Source: CAVVSD01 sp963757125 (lineage in GTDB: Bacteria; Actinomycetota; Thermoleophilia; Solirubrobacterales; Solirubrobacteraceae). Taken from it: a stretch of DNA of 64,000 bases. The notes under the pieces are model-generated. The model made no database searches, was not told where the DNA came from, and worked only from the letters and a program-made list of their open reading frames with translations. Position 1 is the stretch's first letter; each line of letters starts with the position of its first letter. Location: contig CAVWQP010000004.1 of assembly GCA_963757125.1 (NCBI GenBank), positions 1,612,001 to 1,676,000 of the forward strand, read 5' to 3'. A program made the translations under genes and the position numbers. Below are positions 33,573 to 41,594 of the stretch, piece after piece.

Positions 33573-34433
33573 TCAGGCGCCGGCGATCGGACCGAGGCGC
33601 GGCTCGCGCCCGAAGAGCTCGAACGCGCGGAAGCGCGAGAAGTGCGGATGGTCGGGCCCGTGGAAGTCCGCGGAGCCCGTCGTGAGGAGCCCGAGCTCGT
33701 CGGCGAGATCGCAGAGCAGCGTCGTCTGGCGCTCGCCGTGCTCGATGTAGAACGCCTCGACGCCGTCCATGCCGCCCGCGGCGAAGCGGCGCAGCGCCTC
33801 CTCGACCTCCCGCTCGGCGTCGACGTCCCAGAACGGATGCGCCCACACCGCGACGCCGCCCGCGTCGTGGATCGTCGTGATCGCGTCGGCGACGGTCGGG
33901 ATCGTCCGGGTCCGGTACGCGGGGCGGGTCGGGATGAGATAGGCGACGAGCAGCGCGCTGGAGTCCGCGAGGCCCTCCTCGGCGACCCGCTCGGCGTTGG
34001 CGGGATGGCCGAACGCCGCGGCCGCGAGATGCGGGCGGCCGGGCGACTCGAGGTCGCTGAAGTCGCTGCGGTCGAGCGTCCAGCCCAGCTCCTCCATCGC
34101 GTCGGCCATGCGACCGATGCGCCCGCGCCGGTCGGCGCGGTAGGCCTCGAGACGCTCGGCGAGCCGCGCGTCGCCGGGATCGATCCCGTAGCCGAGGATG
34201 TGGAGGTCCTCGCCGAGCGGGTCGACCGACGAGAGCTCGACGGCCGGGACGAGCCGGAGCCCGTGGTCGCGCGCTGCGGCCTGCGCGTCGGCGACGCCGT
34301 CGACGGTGTCGTGGTCGCTCAGCGCGAGGAGCTCGACGCCCGCGCCGGCCGCCGCCGCCACGACCCTGGCGGGTGTCAGCGCGCCGTCGGAGTGCACGGA
34401 GTGCGACTGCAGGTCGAACGTCGGGGCGGTCAC
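33573..34433 (-). CDS. PHP-domain phosphoesterase
   Basis: A 286-residue protein of the polymerase-and-histidinol-phosphatase fold. The metal ligands are visible: FDLQSHSVHSDG at the start, LLALSDHDTVDGV, GVAVWAHPFWDV and LLTTGSADFHGPDHPHFSRF. Family members hydrolyse nucleoside 3',5'-bisphosphates or remove 5'-phosphates from nucleic acids. GTG 34433 is chosen because homology begins directly after it. It follows the TetR gene by 11 bases, so it is likely part of the DUF4260-TetR-PHP operon controlled by the 35334 palindrome. Confidence 0.85.
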   Translation of the reverse strand: MTAPTFDLQSHSVHSDGALTPARVVAAAAGAGVELLALSDHDTVDGVADAQAAARDHGLRLVPAVELSSVDPLGEDLHILGYGIDPGDARLAERLEAYRADRRGRIGRMADAMEELGWTLDRSDFSDLESPGRPHLAAAAFGHPANAERVAEEGLADSSALLVAYLIPTRPAYRTRTIPTVADAITTIHDAGGVAVWAHPFWDVDAEREVEEALRRFAAGGMDGVEAFYIEHGERQTTLLCDLADELGLLTTGSADFHGPDHPHFSRFRAFELFGREPRLGPIAGA

Positions 34434-34444
34434 GGCGCCGCAGC

Positions 34445-34957
34445 CTAGAGCGCTTCGAACGCCCGCAGCCCCCGCGACCACGCGGCGTCGAGGTCGGCCC
34501 CCGGCGGGAAGCGGCCGTCGAGCTCGAGGATCGTCATCCCGTGGGCGAAGGCCCACAGGGCCCGCGCGGCATCGCGGTCCCCGCCGGCGGCCTCGAGCGC
34601 GGGCAGCGCGGCGCGGTCCTCGGCGCCCGGCACGAGCAGCTCGCGGTCGAGCGGGCCGGCGGTCATGAGCCGGTAGAGGTGCGGATGCTCGCGGGCGAAC
34701 GCGCGGTAGCCGCGCGCCAGCCCGTCGAGCGTCGTCCCGTCGAGCGTCGCGGCGAACTCCTCGAACCCGTCGGAGATCATCGCCGCCTCCAGGGCGTCCT
34801 TGCCCGGGAGGTGCTTGTAGATCGACGGCGCGCGGATGCCGAGGCGCTCTCCGAGGCGCCGCATCGACAGCGCCTCGGGTCCTTCCTCCTCCAGCAGCTC
34901 CCGCGCGGCGGTGACGATCTCCCGCGCGCGCGGCGTCAGCTCAGCGCCCGAAGCCAT
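34445..34957 (-). CDS. TetR-family regulator with WHG-type effector domain
   Basis: A 170-residue repressor. The HTH is at about residues 10-55 (REIVTAARELLEEEGPEALS then MRRLGERLGIRAPSIYKHLP) and the C-terminal domain, with ALWAFAHGMTILELDGRFPP, matches the TetR_C WHG type. The start overlaps the end of the DUF4260 gene by 17 bases. It most likely binds the perfect 19-bp palindrome upstream of the DUF4260 gene and thereby controls its own operon. Confidence 0.88.
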   Translation of the reverse strand: MASGAELTPRAREIVTAARELLEEEGPEALSMRRLGERLGIRAPSIYKHLPGKDALEAAMISDGFEEFAATLDGTTLDGLARGYRAFAREHPHLYRLMTAGPLDRELLVPGAEDRAALPALEAAGGDRDAARALWAFAHGMTILELDGRFPPGADLDAAWSRGLRAFEAL

Positions 34958-35327
34958 CCGGCGTGCGCAGCCCGTATCCGGCGACGCGGTCGATCGCGAT
35001 GTGCAGGCCCCAGGCCAACGCCCCGACGAGGAAGCCGGTCCCGAGGACGCCCGCGGCGACGAGGGCGGCGAGCAGCAGCGGGCCCCAGACCCGGTGCAGG
35101 CCGTTGTAGATCCCCACGGCGCGCGGGTGCAGCTGGCCCTTCGCGAGGCCGGTGCCGGCGCCGAGCAGGAGGGCGAGGTCCGGCGCGGCTCCGAAGGCGA
35201 AGAACTGCCAGAGGCCGGTCCCCTGCGCCGCGATCACGACGACGGCGGCGGCGAGGAGCGCGAGGGCGGCGACGCCGGCGAGCAGGCGGCGCGGCGAGGG
35301 CGCGAGGTGGGTGGCGGTGGCGTGCAT
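34941..35327 (-). CDS. DUF4260 membrane protein
   Basis: A 128-residue integral membrane protein with about four helices: LLAGVAALALLAAAVVVIAA, DLALLLGAGTGLAKG, VWGPLLLAALVAAGVLG and GFLVGALAWGLHIAIDRVAG, ending GYGLRTPDGF. The IDRxxGYGLR ending is characteristic of DUF4260. The function is unknown. It is the first gene after the TetR palindrome and overlaps the TetR gene, so the regulator probably controls it. Confidence 0.8.
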   Translation of the reverse strand: MHATATHLAPSPRRLLAGVAALALLAAAVVVIAAQGTGLWQFFAFGAAPDLALLLGAGTGLAKGQLHPRAVGIYNGLHRVWGPLLLAALVAAGVLGTGFLVGALAWGLHIAIDRVAGYGLRTPDGFGR

Positions 35328-35333
35328 GGGTCT

Positions 35334-35352
35334 AGGCTAACAGCGTTAGCCT
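35334..35352. promoter_or_regulatory. TetR operator, perfect 19-bp palindrome
   Basis: AGGCTAACAGCGTTAGCCT has 8-bp perfect arms around AGC and lies seven bases before the DUF4260 start. The placement next to a DUF4260-TetR-PHP operon makes autoregulation by that TetR protein very likely. Its right end overlaps the 3' end of murB on the same strand. Confidence 0.7.
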
Positions 35353-36348
35353 GACCACGCAACCCCCACGAACACGGGCTCCGGCTCGAGCGTCACGCCG
35401 AAGCGCCCACGGACCCCGTCGGCGATCTCCCGGGCCAGCGCGACGAGCCCGGCCGTGGTGCCCGCGCCGCGGTTCGTGAGCGCGAGCGTGTGCTTCGAGG
35501 AGATCGCGATGCCCGCCGGGTCGCCGTAGCCGCGGCGGAAGCCCGCGCGCTCGATGAGCCAGGCCGCCGACGTCTTCACCGTCCCGTCGGGCTGCGCGAA
35601 CGCGGGCGCGCCGTCGGGAAGCTCCGCCGGCGTCGACGAACGGGTTCGTGAAGAACGAGCCGGCCGACCAGGTGTCGTGGTCGCCGGGGTCGAGCACCAT
35701 GCCCTTGCCGCGGCGCAGCTCGAGGACGGCCTCGCGCGCCTCGGCGAGCGGCGCGCGGGCGCCGGTCTCGACGCCCAGCGTGCGGGCCAGCTCGGAGTAG
35801 CGGATCGGCGCGCTCTCGCTGCCCCGCTCCAGGCGCAGCGCGACGTCGAGGACCGCCCAGCGGCCCGGGCTGCGCTTGAACGCGCTGGTCCGGTAGCCGA
35901 AGCCGCAGTCCGCGGGCGCGAGCTCGGCGACGGCGCCGGTCGCGCGATCGAGGACACGGACCGCGACGACGGTGTCGGCGACCTCCTGCCCGTACGCGCC
36001 GACGTTCTGGATCGGGGTCGCGCCCGTCGACCCGGGGATGCCCGCGAGGCACTCGACGCCGACGAGGCCGTCGGCGACGCAGCGCGCGACGAGGTCGTCC
36101 CACGGCTCCCCGGCGGCCGCGCGCAGGACGACGTGGTCGCCTCGGTCGTCGACCGCGACGCCCCGCGTGAGGACGCGGACGACCGTGGCGTCGACACCCG
36201 CATCGGCGACGACGACGTTGCTGCCGCCGGCGAGCAGGAGCGTCGCCGGATCGGACGCCGCGCGGACCAGCTCCGCCTCGGTCGTCGCCTCCACGAGGGA
36301 GCGCGCCGGCCCGCCGAGGCGCAGCGTCGTGAGGGGCGCGAGGTCCAC
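35346..36348 (-). pseudogene. murB: UDP-N-acetylmuramate dehydrogenase (MurB), interrupted by one frameshift
   Basis: MurB reduces UDP-GlcNAc-enolpyruvate to UDP-MurNAc, an essential step of peptidoglycan synthesis. The first frame, from a GTG at 36348, encodes DLAPLTTLRLGGPA, LLLAGGSNVVV, LAGIPGSTGATPIQNVGAYG, GFGYRTSAFK and GSFFTNPFVDAG, the FAD- and substrate-binding parts with catalytic Ser. The continuation AFAQPDGTVKTSAAWLIERA, GFRRGYGDPAGIAISSKHTL and the GVTLEPEPVFVGVAWSG end is in another frame. The change falls at about 35622-35640, where one extra base in CCGCCGG explains it. As the gene should be essential, a sequencing/assembly error is most likely, unless a second murB exists elsewhere. 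Confidence 0.8.
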
Positions 36349-36432
36349 GGCGTGGGACGGTAGTCCCGCAGCCGGGTAGACCGTGCTGGGGAAGCGGGTC
36401 GTTCGTTCGTCCACTCCCTGATCCATCCGCAA

Positions 36433-36455
36433 GTTCGCGAACGAACAAGCGTTTG
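36433..36455. promoter_or_regulatory. Nested palindromes with LexA/SOS-box-like element upstream of PIG-L gene
   Basis: GTTCGCGAAC at 36433-36442 is a perfect palindrome; immediately after it CGAACAAGCGTTTG (36442-36455) matches the Gram-positive SOS-box consensus CGAACRNRYGTTYC at 13 of 14 positions. GTTCGTTCG at 36401 and CGAACGAAC at 36438 form a further inverted repeat. It ends nine bases before the deacetylase ATG, overlapping the ribosome site. LexA control is a weak inference. Confidence 0.3.
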
Positions 36456-36463
36456 AAGGGCAC

Positions 36464-37261
36464 ATGTCGTTCGACGAGCCCCCACGCCCCGCATCCCCCG
36501 GGACCGGCCAGCTCCAGGTGCTGGCCGTGTCGCCGCATCTCGACGATGCGGCGTTCTCGGCGGGAGCCACGCTCGCGACGCTCATCGCGCACGGGCATCG
36601 GGTGACGCTCGTGACGGCGTTCACCGCGTCGATGGCACCGGCCGGCGGCGACACGATGGCGCTGCGGCGGATCGAGGACATGCAGGCGGCTGCGCGGCTC
36701 GGCGTGCAACGTCTCGTGCATCTGCCGTTCGCCGAGGCCCAGGAGCGCGGCTACGAGTCGGTCACCGGCCCGATGCGCGACGACGACGACGTCGCCCCCG
36801 ACCTGCGCGCGGCGCTCGACATCCTCGGCTCGTTCGACCTCGTGCTGGCGCCGCTGGCGCTCGGCGACCACGTCGATCACCGCCAGCTGCGGCGAGCGCT
36901 CGGGCTTCCCGGGCGCTACGACGATCCGGAGCCCGTCGCGCGGTTCGCGCGGGGCTCGCTCGCGCTCTGGCGCGACACGCCGCACGTCATCCACGGCGAC
37001 GATCCCGCGACGCCGGGCGACGACGCGGTCGTCGTGTCCGGCGACGCGCTGCAGCGCAAGCTCGCCGCCTGCGCGTGCTACTCCACGACGACGGGCGCCG
37101 AGTTCGGCGGCGAGCGCCGGATGCGCCAGCTCGTCTCCGACCTCGCGTTCGAGGAGGGCAGGCGCCACGGCCGTCCCGCGCCTGCCGAGGCGTTCGCGCC
37201 CGCCGGCCCGGTCGTGAAAGCCCTGCGCACGGACACCGCCCCGAGGTCGCGCGCCGCCTAG
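36464..37261 (+). CDS. PIG-L family deacetylase
   Basis: A 265-residue Zn-dependent N-acetylglucosamine deacetylase-like (LmbE) protein. The metal motif SPHLDDAAFSAG is near the start and GDHVDHRQLRRAL supplies the second His set. PIG-L enzymes in Actinobacteria act in mycothiol synthesis (MshB) or on antibiotics and sugars; this one lacks MshB-specific context, so the substrate is unknown. The ATG follows GAAGGG. It is divergent from murB. Confidence 0.85.
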   Translation: MSFDEPPRPASPGTGQLQVLAVSPHLDDAAFSAGATLATLIAHGHRVTLVTAFTASMAPAGGDTMALRRIEDMQAAARLGVQRLVHLPFAEAQERGYESVTGPMRDDDDVAPDLRAALDILGSFDLVLAPLALGDHVDHRQLRRALGLPGRYDDPEPVARFARGSLALWRDTPHVIHGDDPATPGDDAVVVSGDALQRKLAACACYSTTTGAEFGGERRMRQLVSDLAFEEGRRHGRPAPAEAFAPAGPVVKALRTDTAPRSRAA

Positions 37262-37314
37262 AGGTCGTCGTCGGGCATCATCGACTGCTCGACATCGAAC
37301 CCGCAGGAGGCGCA

Positions 37315-37632
37315 ATGGCGTACGTGGTCGCGGCCCGTTGGAGGGCCAAGGAGGGGTGCGAGGACAAGCTCGCGCAGGTCATCGCCGAGCTGATCCCGCT
37401 GTCCCGCGCCGAGCCCGGCATCCTCTTCTACCAGGCGAACCGCTCGGTCGAGGATCCCCAGCTCTTCTTCTTCTACGAGCAGTACGTGGACGAGGCGGGC
37501 TACCGCGCGCACGGCGAGTCCGAGCACTTCACGCGCCTCGCGCACAACTACGCGATCCCCGAGCTGCTCGAGGACCGTCAGCGCGAGTTCTTCACGACGT
37601 TCTACGACGACCGCGGCGGGCTCGCCGGGTGA
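37315..37632 (+). CDS. Antibiotic biosynthesis monooxygenase (ABM) domain protein
   Basis: A 105-residue dimeric alpha/beta-barrel protein: VVAARWRAKEGCEDKLAQVI, LSRAEPGILFYQANRSVED and FFFYEQYVDEAGYRAHGESE followed by HFTRLAHNYAIPELL form the family signature. Members oxidise quinol-type substrates or degrade heme. GCAGGAGG precedes the ATG at 37315. It is 53 bases downstream of the PIG-L gene and on the same strand as the transporter that follows. Confidence 0.82.
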   Translation: MAYVVAARWRAKEGCEDKLAQVIAELIPLSRAEPGILFYQANRSVEDPQLFFFYEQYVDEAGYRAHGESEHFTRLAHNYAIPELLEDRQREFFTTFYDDRGGLAG

Positions 37633-37660
37633 GTCGCAGGCCGCGCTAGCGGTCGCGTCC

Positions 37661-38857
37661 TTGGGTCGGACGCGCACCGCGGCGCCATCGGGGTCGTTCC
37701 TGGTCGTGGCGGGCATCGCGCTCGTCTCGATCAACCTGCGCGCGTCGATCACGGCGGTCGGACCGATCGTGTCCGACATCCGTGCCGACCTCGGCCTGTC
37801 CAACGCCGCGGTGGGGCTGCTGACGACGCTGCCGGTGCTGGCCTTCGCCGGCGCGTCGCCGTTGGCCGGGCCGCTGGCTCGGAAGATCGGGATCGAACGC
37901 ACGCTGGGCGGCGCGCTCGTGCTCCTGCTCGCGGGGATCCTCCTGCGGGTGACGGGGACGACCTGGGCGGCGTTCCTCGGGACCGCGACGCTCGGCGTGG
38001 CGATCGCGGCGGGCAACGTCCTGCTGCCCGCGCTGGTCAAACGCGACCTGCCCACCCGCATCGGGGTGGTCACGAGCATCTACGTGACGGTCATGATCGC
38101 GTTCGCGGCGATCGCGTCGACGATCTCCGTGCCGCTGGCCGACGACCTCGGCCTCGGCTGGCAGGGTGCGCTTGCGGTCTGGGGGATCCCGGTCGTCGCG
38201 GGCCTCGTCCTGTGGCTCCCCCGCGTCCTGCGCTCGCGGCCGCCTGTCGGAGCTGCGGGGTCGGGCCGCAACCGACCGACGCGGATGCGCCGCTCGGTCA
38301 TCGCCTGGCAGGTGACGGCTTACATGGGGCTGCAGTCGTTCGCGTTCTACGTGCTCGTCGCCTGGCTGCCGGAGCTGCTGCAGGACGACGGCGTGGCGGC
38401 GTCGACGGCCGGCGTGCTCATGGGCGTCCTGCAGGCGGCGGGGCTGCTGGCGACGATGGCGGTCCCGGTCCTCGCGGCGCGCGCCCCGGACCAGCGGCGC
38501 CTGGTGCTCGTGAGCACGGGGCTGGGGCTGTTCGCGATGTTCGGGCTGCTCATCGAGCCCGGCGGGCTCGCGCTCGTGTGGGCCATCGCCGTCGGGATCG
38601 CCGGCGCGTGCACGCTGAGCCTGTCGCTGGCGTTCTTCGTGATGCGCACGCGCGACGGGGCCGACGCCGCGGCGCTCTCGGGCATGGCCCAGTCGCTCGG
38701 CTACCTCTTCGCGGCATCGGGCCCGTTCGTCGTCGGGCTCCTGCACGACGCGACGGACGGCTGGACCGCGCCGGTGATCCTCTTCATCGTCGTGTGGGTG
38801 CTCATCGGCGTGGCGGGGATGTTCGCGGGGAGGCCGCGGATCGTTGCCGAGTCATGA
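37661..38857 (+). CDS. MFS transporter, CynX/NimT type
   Basis: A 398-residue 12-helix major facilitator. The N-terminal ALVSINLRASITAVGPIVSD, GLSNAAVGLLTTLPVLAFA and GATSPLAG-like motif match the cyanate/2-nitroimidazole transporter group. The frame begins with a TTG at 37661 right after the ABM gene; no better start was found. It carries anions or nitro compounds, but the precise substrate is unknown. Confidence 0.82.
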   Translation: MGRTRTAAPSGSFLVVAGIALVSINLRASITAVGPIVSDIRADLGLSNAAVGLLTTLPVLAFAGASPLAGPLARKIGIERTLGGALVLLLAGILLRVTGTTWAAFLGTATLGVAIAAGNVLLPALVKRDLPTRIGVVTSIYVTVMIAFAAIASTISVPLADDLGLGWQGALAVWGIPVVAGLVLWLPRVLRSRPPVGAAGSGRNRPTRMRRSVIAWQVTAYMGLQSFAFYVLVAWLPELLQDDGVAASTAGVLMGVLQAAGLLATMAVPVLAARAPDQRRLVLVSTGLGLFAMFGLLIEPGGLALVWAIAVGIAGACTLSLSLAFFVMRTRDGADAAALSGMAQSLGYLFAASGPFVVGLLHDATDGWTAPVILFIVVWVLIGVAGMFAGRPRIVAES

Positions 38858-38923
38858 GCGGGGTGTCATGTATTCCACACCCTGGGGTGGTGGGCACGGA
38901 GGCGCCGGTCGCTGACGATCCGG

Positions 38924-39223
38924 GTGTCACCAAGCCCCCCGTCAGGAGCCCGTCATGCCCCGCGCCCCCCGCCGTCTCGCCGCCCTCGCCGAAACAACGG
39001 GGGTACGCCGACCGGCTGCAAGATCACCGGCAAGGACTCCAACGGCGCGGTGTTCACCGACACCTACGCCGAGGGGTCGGAGATCACCGTCACCACGCCG
39101 AACGGCGGGACGACGAAGTTCAAGTGCGTGAACGGCAGCTGGGTGCTGCAGGCGCGCGTGCGCGACCCGCGCCTGGCGAGCGTCGTCGTGTCCCAGGCGC
39201 AGCTGACCCGGATGATCGGCTGA
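38924..39223 (+). CDS. Small hypothetical protein with a probably frameshifted leader
   Basis: Residues from NNGGTPTGCKITGKDSNG through TKFKCVNGSWVLQARVRDPR look like a real protein domain with two cysteines. The first 25 residues in this frame, from a GTG at 38924, are implausible Pro/Arg-rich. An ATG at 38954 with CAGGAG before it opens MPRAPRRLAALA, a typical signal-peptide beginning, in another frame. The natural protein is likely secreted, and a frame change or short deletion near 38985-39000 separates the two parts. Confidence 0.5.
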   Translation: MSPSPPSGARHAPRPPPSRRPRRNNGGTPTGCKITGKDSNGAVFTDTYAEGSEITVTTPNGGTTKFKCVNGSWVLQARVRDPRLASVVVSQAQLTRMIG

Positions 39224-39231
39224 CGCCCTTC

Positions 39232-39262
39232 CGCGCGACCCCGGTGGGATCGGGGTCGCGCG
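39232..39262. terminator. Bidirectional terminator hairpin
   Basis: CGCGCGACCCCG and CGGGGTCGCGCG form perfect 12-bp arms around a seven-base loop. It lies exactly between two convergent genes (stop at 39223 on the + strand, stop at 39269 on the - strand) and is the strongest hairpin seen in the window. Confidence 0.8.
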
Positions 39263-39268
39263 GGCGCG

Positions 39269-39568
39269 TCAGCGGACGAAGCCTCCGCGGCGCCGGTCGG
39301 TCCCCGGCGACATGAGCCCGCCGCCACGGGAGCGGCGCACGAGGTAGACGATGCCGGCGGCGAAGACGACGGACAGCAGGATGCCGCCGCCGCTGCGGCC
39401 GTCGAAGATGAGCAGCGACACGAGGCCCGCCGCGAACGAGCCGGCGATGCCGACCAGCATCGTCTGGAAGATGCTCATGGGGTCGCGACCCGGGAGCGCG
39501 AGGCGCGCAAGCGCGCCCACGACCAGTCCGGACACGGCGAGCGCGATGAGGTACACGATCAGATTCAT
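39269..39568 (-). CDS. GlsB/YeaQ/YmgE-family small membrane protein
   Basis: A 99-residue membrane protein with three hydrophobic helices: NLIVYLIALAVSGLVVGALA, the Gly-rich PMSIFQTMLVGIAGSFAAGL, and GGGILLSVVFAAGIVYLVRR. The pattern is that of transglycosylase-associated proteins, which are often stress induced; no activity is known. The ATG at 39568 is preferred to an upstream one because homology starts with MNLIVYL. Confidence 0.8.
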   Translation of the reverse strand: MNLIVYLIALAVSGLVVGALARLALPGRDPMSIFQTMLVGIAGSFAAGLVSLLIFDGRSGGGILLSVVFAAGIVYLVRRSRGGGLMSPGTDRRRGGFVR

Positions 39569-39625
39569 GGCGCCGCCGTACCCGCCGCCGGAGGTCGTCA
39601 GTACGCCGCCGGTCGTCACCTTCGC

Positions 39626-39733
39626 TCAGTTGAGGTCGATGACGCCGAGGACGAGGAGCAGCAGCAGCGTCGCGATCGCCGACACCAGCAGCGAGCCGAG
39701 GCAGCCGAGGCGGTTGGAGAAGAAGAAGAACAT
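39626..39733 (-). CDS. 35-residue single-helix membrane protein
   Basis: MFFFFSNRLGCLGSLLVSAI followed by ATLLLLLVLGVIDLN, a short basic-aromatic start and one transmembrane helix. Very similar tiny proteins with the SNRLGCLGSLL core are common near cell-envelope genes of Actinobacteria, supporting that this is a real gene despite its size. It is on the same strand as the GlsB-like gene, 57 bases upstream of it. Confidence 0.6.
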   Translation of the reverse strand: MFFFFSNRLGCLGSLLVSAIATLLLLLVLGVIDLN

Positions 39734-39871
39734 CGGGACCGTCTCGCCTACCCGGTGGAGCGGAGGCGGTCGGCGGACGGTCATGGCGCTGACCGGGGTT
39801 GGCCGCGGGCGTCCGGATCGCCGCCGTCCGGGGGTCGCTACGATCACCGCGCTGCCACAGGCAGCCGGAAC

Positions 39872-39944
39872 GCCGACGTAGCTCAGCTGGTAGAGCACTT
39901 CACTCGTAATGAAGGGGTCGGGGGTTCGAGTCCCCCCGTCGGCT
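39872..39944 (+). tRNA. tRNA-Thr(CGT)
   Basis: A 73-nt cloverleaf: acceptor GCCGACG/CGTCGGC, D-loop AGCTGGTAGA, anticodon loop CTCGTAA with anticodon CGT (reads ACG, Thr), and T-arm GGGGG-TTCGAGT-CCCCC. The CCA end is not encoded. Its 3' half is the attachment site of the island that follows; the gene remains intact after integration. Confidence 0.95.
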
Positions 39945-39949
39945 CTGGG
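39903..39949. repeat. Left attachment-site core of tRNA-Thr island
   Basis: A 47-nt segment from the anticodon loop of tRNA-Thr to six bases beyond its 3' end recurs at 48130-48175 with only two substitutions and one missing C. Such duplication of a tRNA 3' end is the footprint of site-specific recombination by a tyrosine integrase. Confidence 0.8.
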
Positions 39950-40138
39950 GTTTCGCTGGCTCCCAGTCGCCTCGAGGTACCGAGCGGGTACCAACTCGCC
40001 GCGGGCGGCGCGGATCTCGTCCTCCGCGGACCGCCACTCGGTGTCGCTCAGGATCGCGCGTGCCCCCAGCCACTGGGCCACCTCGACGACGCTACGGACC
40101 GCACGCCGGGCACGGACCCGGCGTGCGATGCCAGATGG

Positions 40139-40318
40139 ACATGGTGTTCGCCAGCTCGACTACAAGCCGCGCTGGCGCAGGCGCCTGCCCGAGCTCGCGA
40201 TCCCCGCGCCCGTGGTACACGGCCGCCGTGACCCATTCTTCCCTGTCGGCAACAGCGAAGCGATCGCGCGCAAGGTCGAAGCGCAGCATGTGGTCGTGAT
40301 GGCGCTGGTGCCGACGCG
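40139..40318 (+). pseudogene. Alpha/beta hydrolase C-terminal fragment
   Basis: One frame reads PELAIPAPVVHGRRDPFFPV and then GNSEAIARKVEAQHVVVMAL, which is the acid-residue strand and following helix of an alpha/beta hydrolase C-terminal third. There is no N-terminal part and no catalytic His. The stretch from the tRNA to 40341 holds nothing else I can support. The fragment does not match the intact hydrolase next to it in frame or direction. Confidence 0.55.
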
Positions 40319-40341
40319 AACGCGGCGTGACCGCGTGGGCG

Positions 40342-41148
40342 TCATGATCGCTGTCGCAGCAGGAAGTCGAGCGTCGCGTGGTTGAACGTCTCGGGGTCCT
40401 GGTGCAGCCCGGCGTGCGACAGCGCGTCGAAGACCACCAGCTCACTCCCGCCGATCCCGCTCTGGAGCGGCTCGGCGAACCGTGTGGAGCAGACGAGGTC
40501 GCGCGCGCCGAACGTGATGAGCGTCGGAACCCCGATCTCGCGCAGCGCGGCACTCGCGTTGTGCGCGAGTGCCGCGTCGGTCTGGGCGAGGAACGCGTCC
40601 ACCGGCTGTGCTGGTCGGCTGCGTACGAAGTCCGCCAGCGCGTCTACGACCTCCGGCCGCTCGACGTACAGCGCGGGCGTGAAGGCCAGCGGGAAGATGC
40701 CCTGGATGATCACGTCCGCGACGGTCGGCAGCGACCGGGCGAGCGCACGCCACAGCTGGACGACGCTCGTGAGGTAGGCGTCGCTGGCGTCCCAGGCGCT
40801 GTGCAACGAGAGCGAGCGCACGCGGCCCGGGTGGCGGGCGGCCAGGTGCATGCCCACGGCGGCCCCGAGGGAGACGCCCGCGACGTGCGCCTGCTCGATC
40901 CCGATGGCGCCCAGGAACGCGGCGACCTGATCGGCGTAGCCCTCGGTCGAGTACGGCCCGGCGGGCTTGTCGCTCTCGCCCGAGCCGGGAAGGTCGATCG
41001 CGATACAGCTGAAGTGCTCGGTGTAGGCCGGCAACTGGAAGGCGTAGCAGGCGTGGTCGGCGGACAGGTAGGGAATCAGCAGCAGCGGCTCGCCCTCGCC
41101 CTGTACGTCGTAGTTGATCGTGAGCCCGTCGACCTCGACCCGTGGCAT
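40342..41148 (-). CDS. Alpha/beta hydrolase
   Basis: A 268-residue hydrolase. The start region has EGEPLLLIPYLSADHACYAF, then IDLPGSGESDKPAGPYSTEG, the nucleophile elbow VAGVSLGAAVGM, the acid region ITFGARDLVCSTRF and the His in DALSHAGLHQD, so the triad is complete. The family resembles 3-oxoadipate enol-lactonase-like enzymes. A GGAGGGAG site precedes the ATG. It is island cargo with no neighbour on the same strand except the acyl-CoA synthetase about 450 bases upstream. Confidence 0.85.
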   Translation of the reverse strand: MPRVEVDGLTINYDVQGEGEPLLLIPYLSADHACYAFQLPAYTEHFSCIAIDLPGSGESDKPAGPYSTEGYADQVAAFLGAIGIEQAHVAGVSLGAAVGMHLAARHPGRVRSLSLHSAWDASDAYLTSVVQLWRALARSLPTVADVIIQGIFPLAFTPALYVERPEVVDALADFVRSRPAQPVDAFLAQTDAALAHNASAALREIGVPTLITFGARDLVCSTRFAEPLQSGIGGSELVVFDALSHAGLHQDPETFNHATLDFLLRQRS

Positions 41149-41594
41149 GCTCGCTCCCTCCTAGCTGCTCGTGGCAGGGCGCACACCTGATCCAGCGCGG
41201 CGGGCTGGCGACGGCTCGGGGGCGGGAGCGGCGCGCGAAAGCCACCTGCATCATCGCGGCCGGCAACTGACGCGGCAAGCCCGGCCGCGATAGACGTCGC
41301 CGAACGGGCGTCGCGATGCTGGAGGTCCAGGGGTCTGGCGGCACAAGTCGGAGGTGTCGCCGCTCCCACATGCCTGTCAAGCCCGACAGCGACGGGCTGA
41401 CTGCTGTTGTCCGTTCGATGCGAGAGCCGCCCGGCCACGACGCTTGTAGCGAGAGTTCGACGTACGAAGACGTGGTCGTTCTGGTACGCGAACCTGGTCC
41501 GACCCCAGAACGTCGACGAACGGCCGCACGCTCGGCGCGGTCGGACGTGTGGACGGTGACGGCCACGACCTGGTTCGCCTGGTCTGCCCGTCTC
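41149..41594. other. 446-base gap without a recognised gene
   Basis: All six frames give only short or Arg/Pro-rich translations without family resemblance. The ends hold the ribosome site of the hydrolase gene (left) and the 3' end of the acyl-CoA synthetase (right). No repeat, hairpin of note or RNA gene was seen. In a genome this compact, such a gap fits a region of insertion or decay. Confidence 0.5.

Noticed and set aside
38870..38900. Terminator hairpin after the CynX-type gene
   Set aside because: The CCACACCC/GGGTGGTGG pairing is imperfect and short.
39976..39992. GGTACC repeats as integrase arm sites or terminator
   Set aside because: Two GGTACC words five bases apart are too short and lack support from further copies at the other end of the island.
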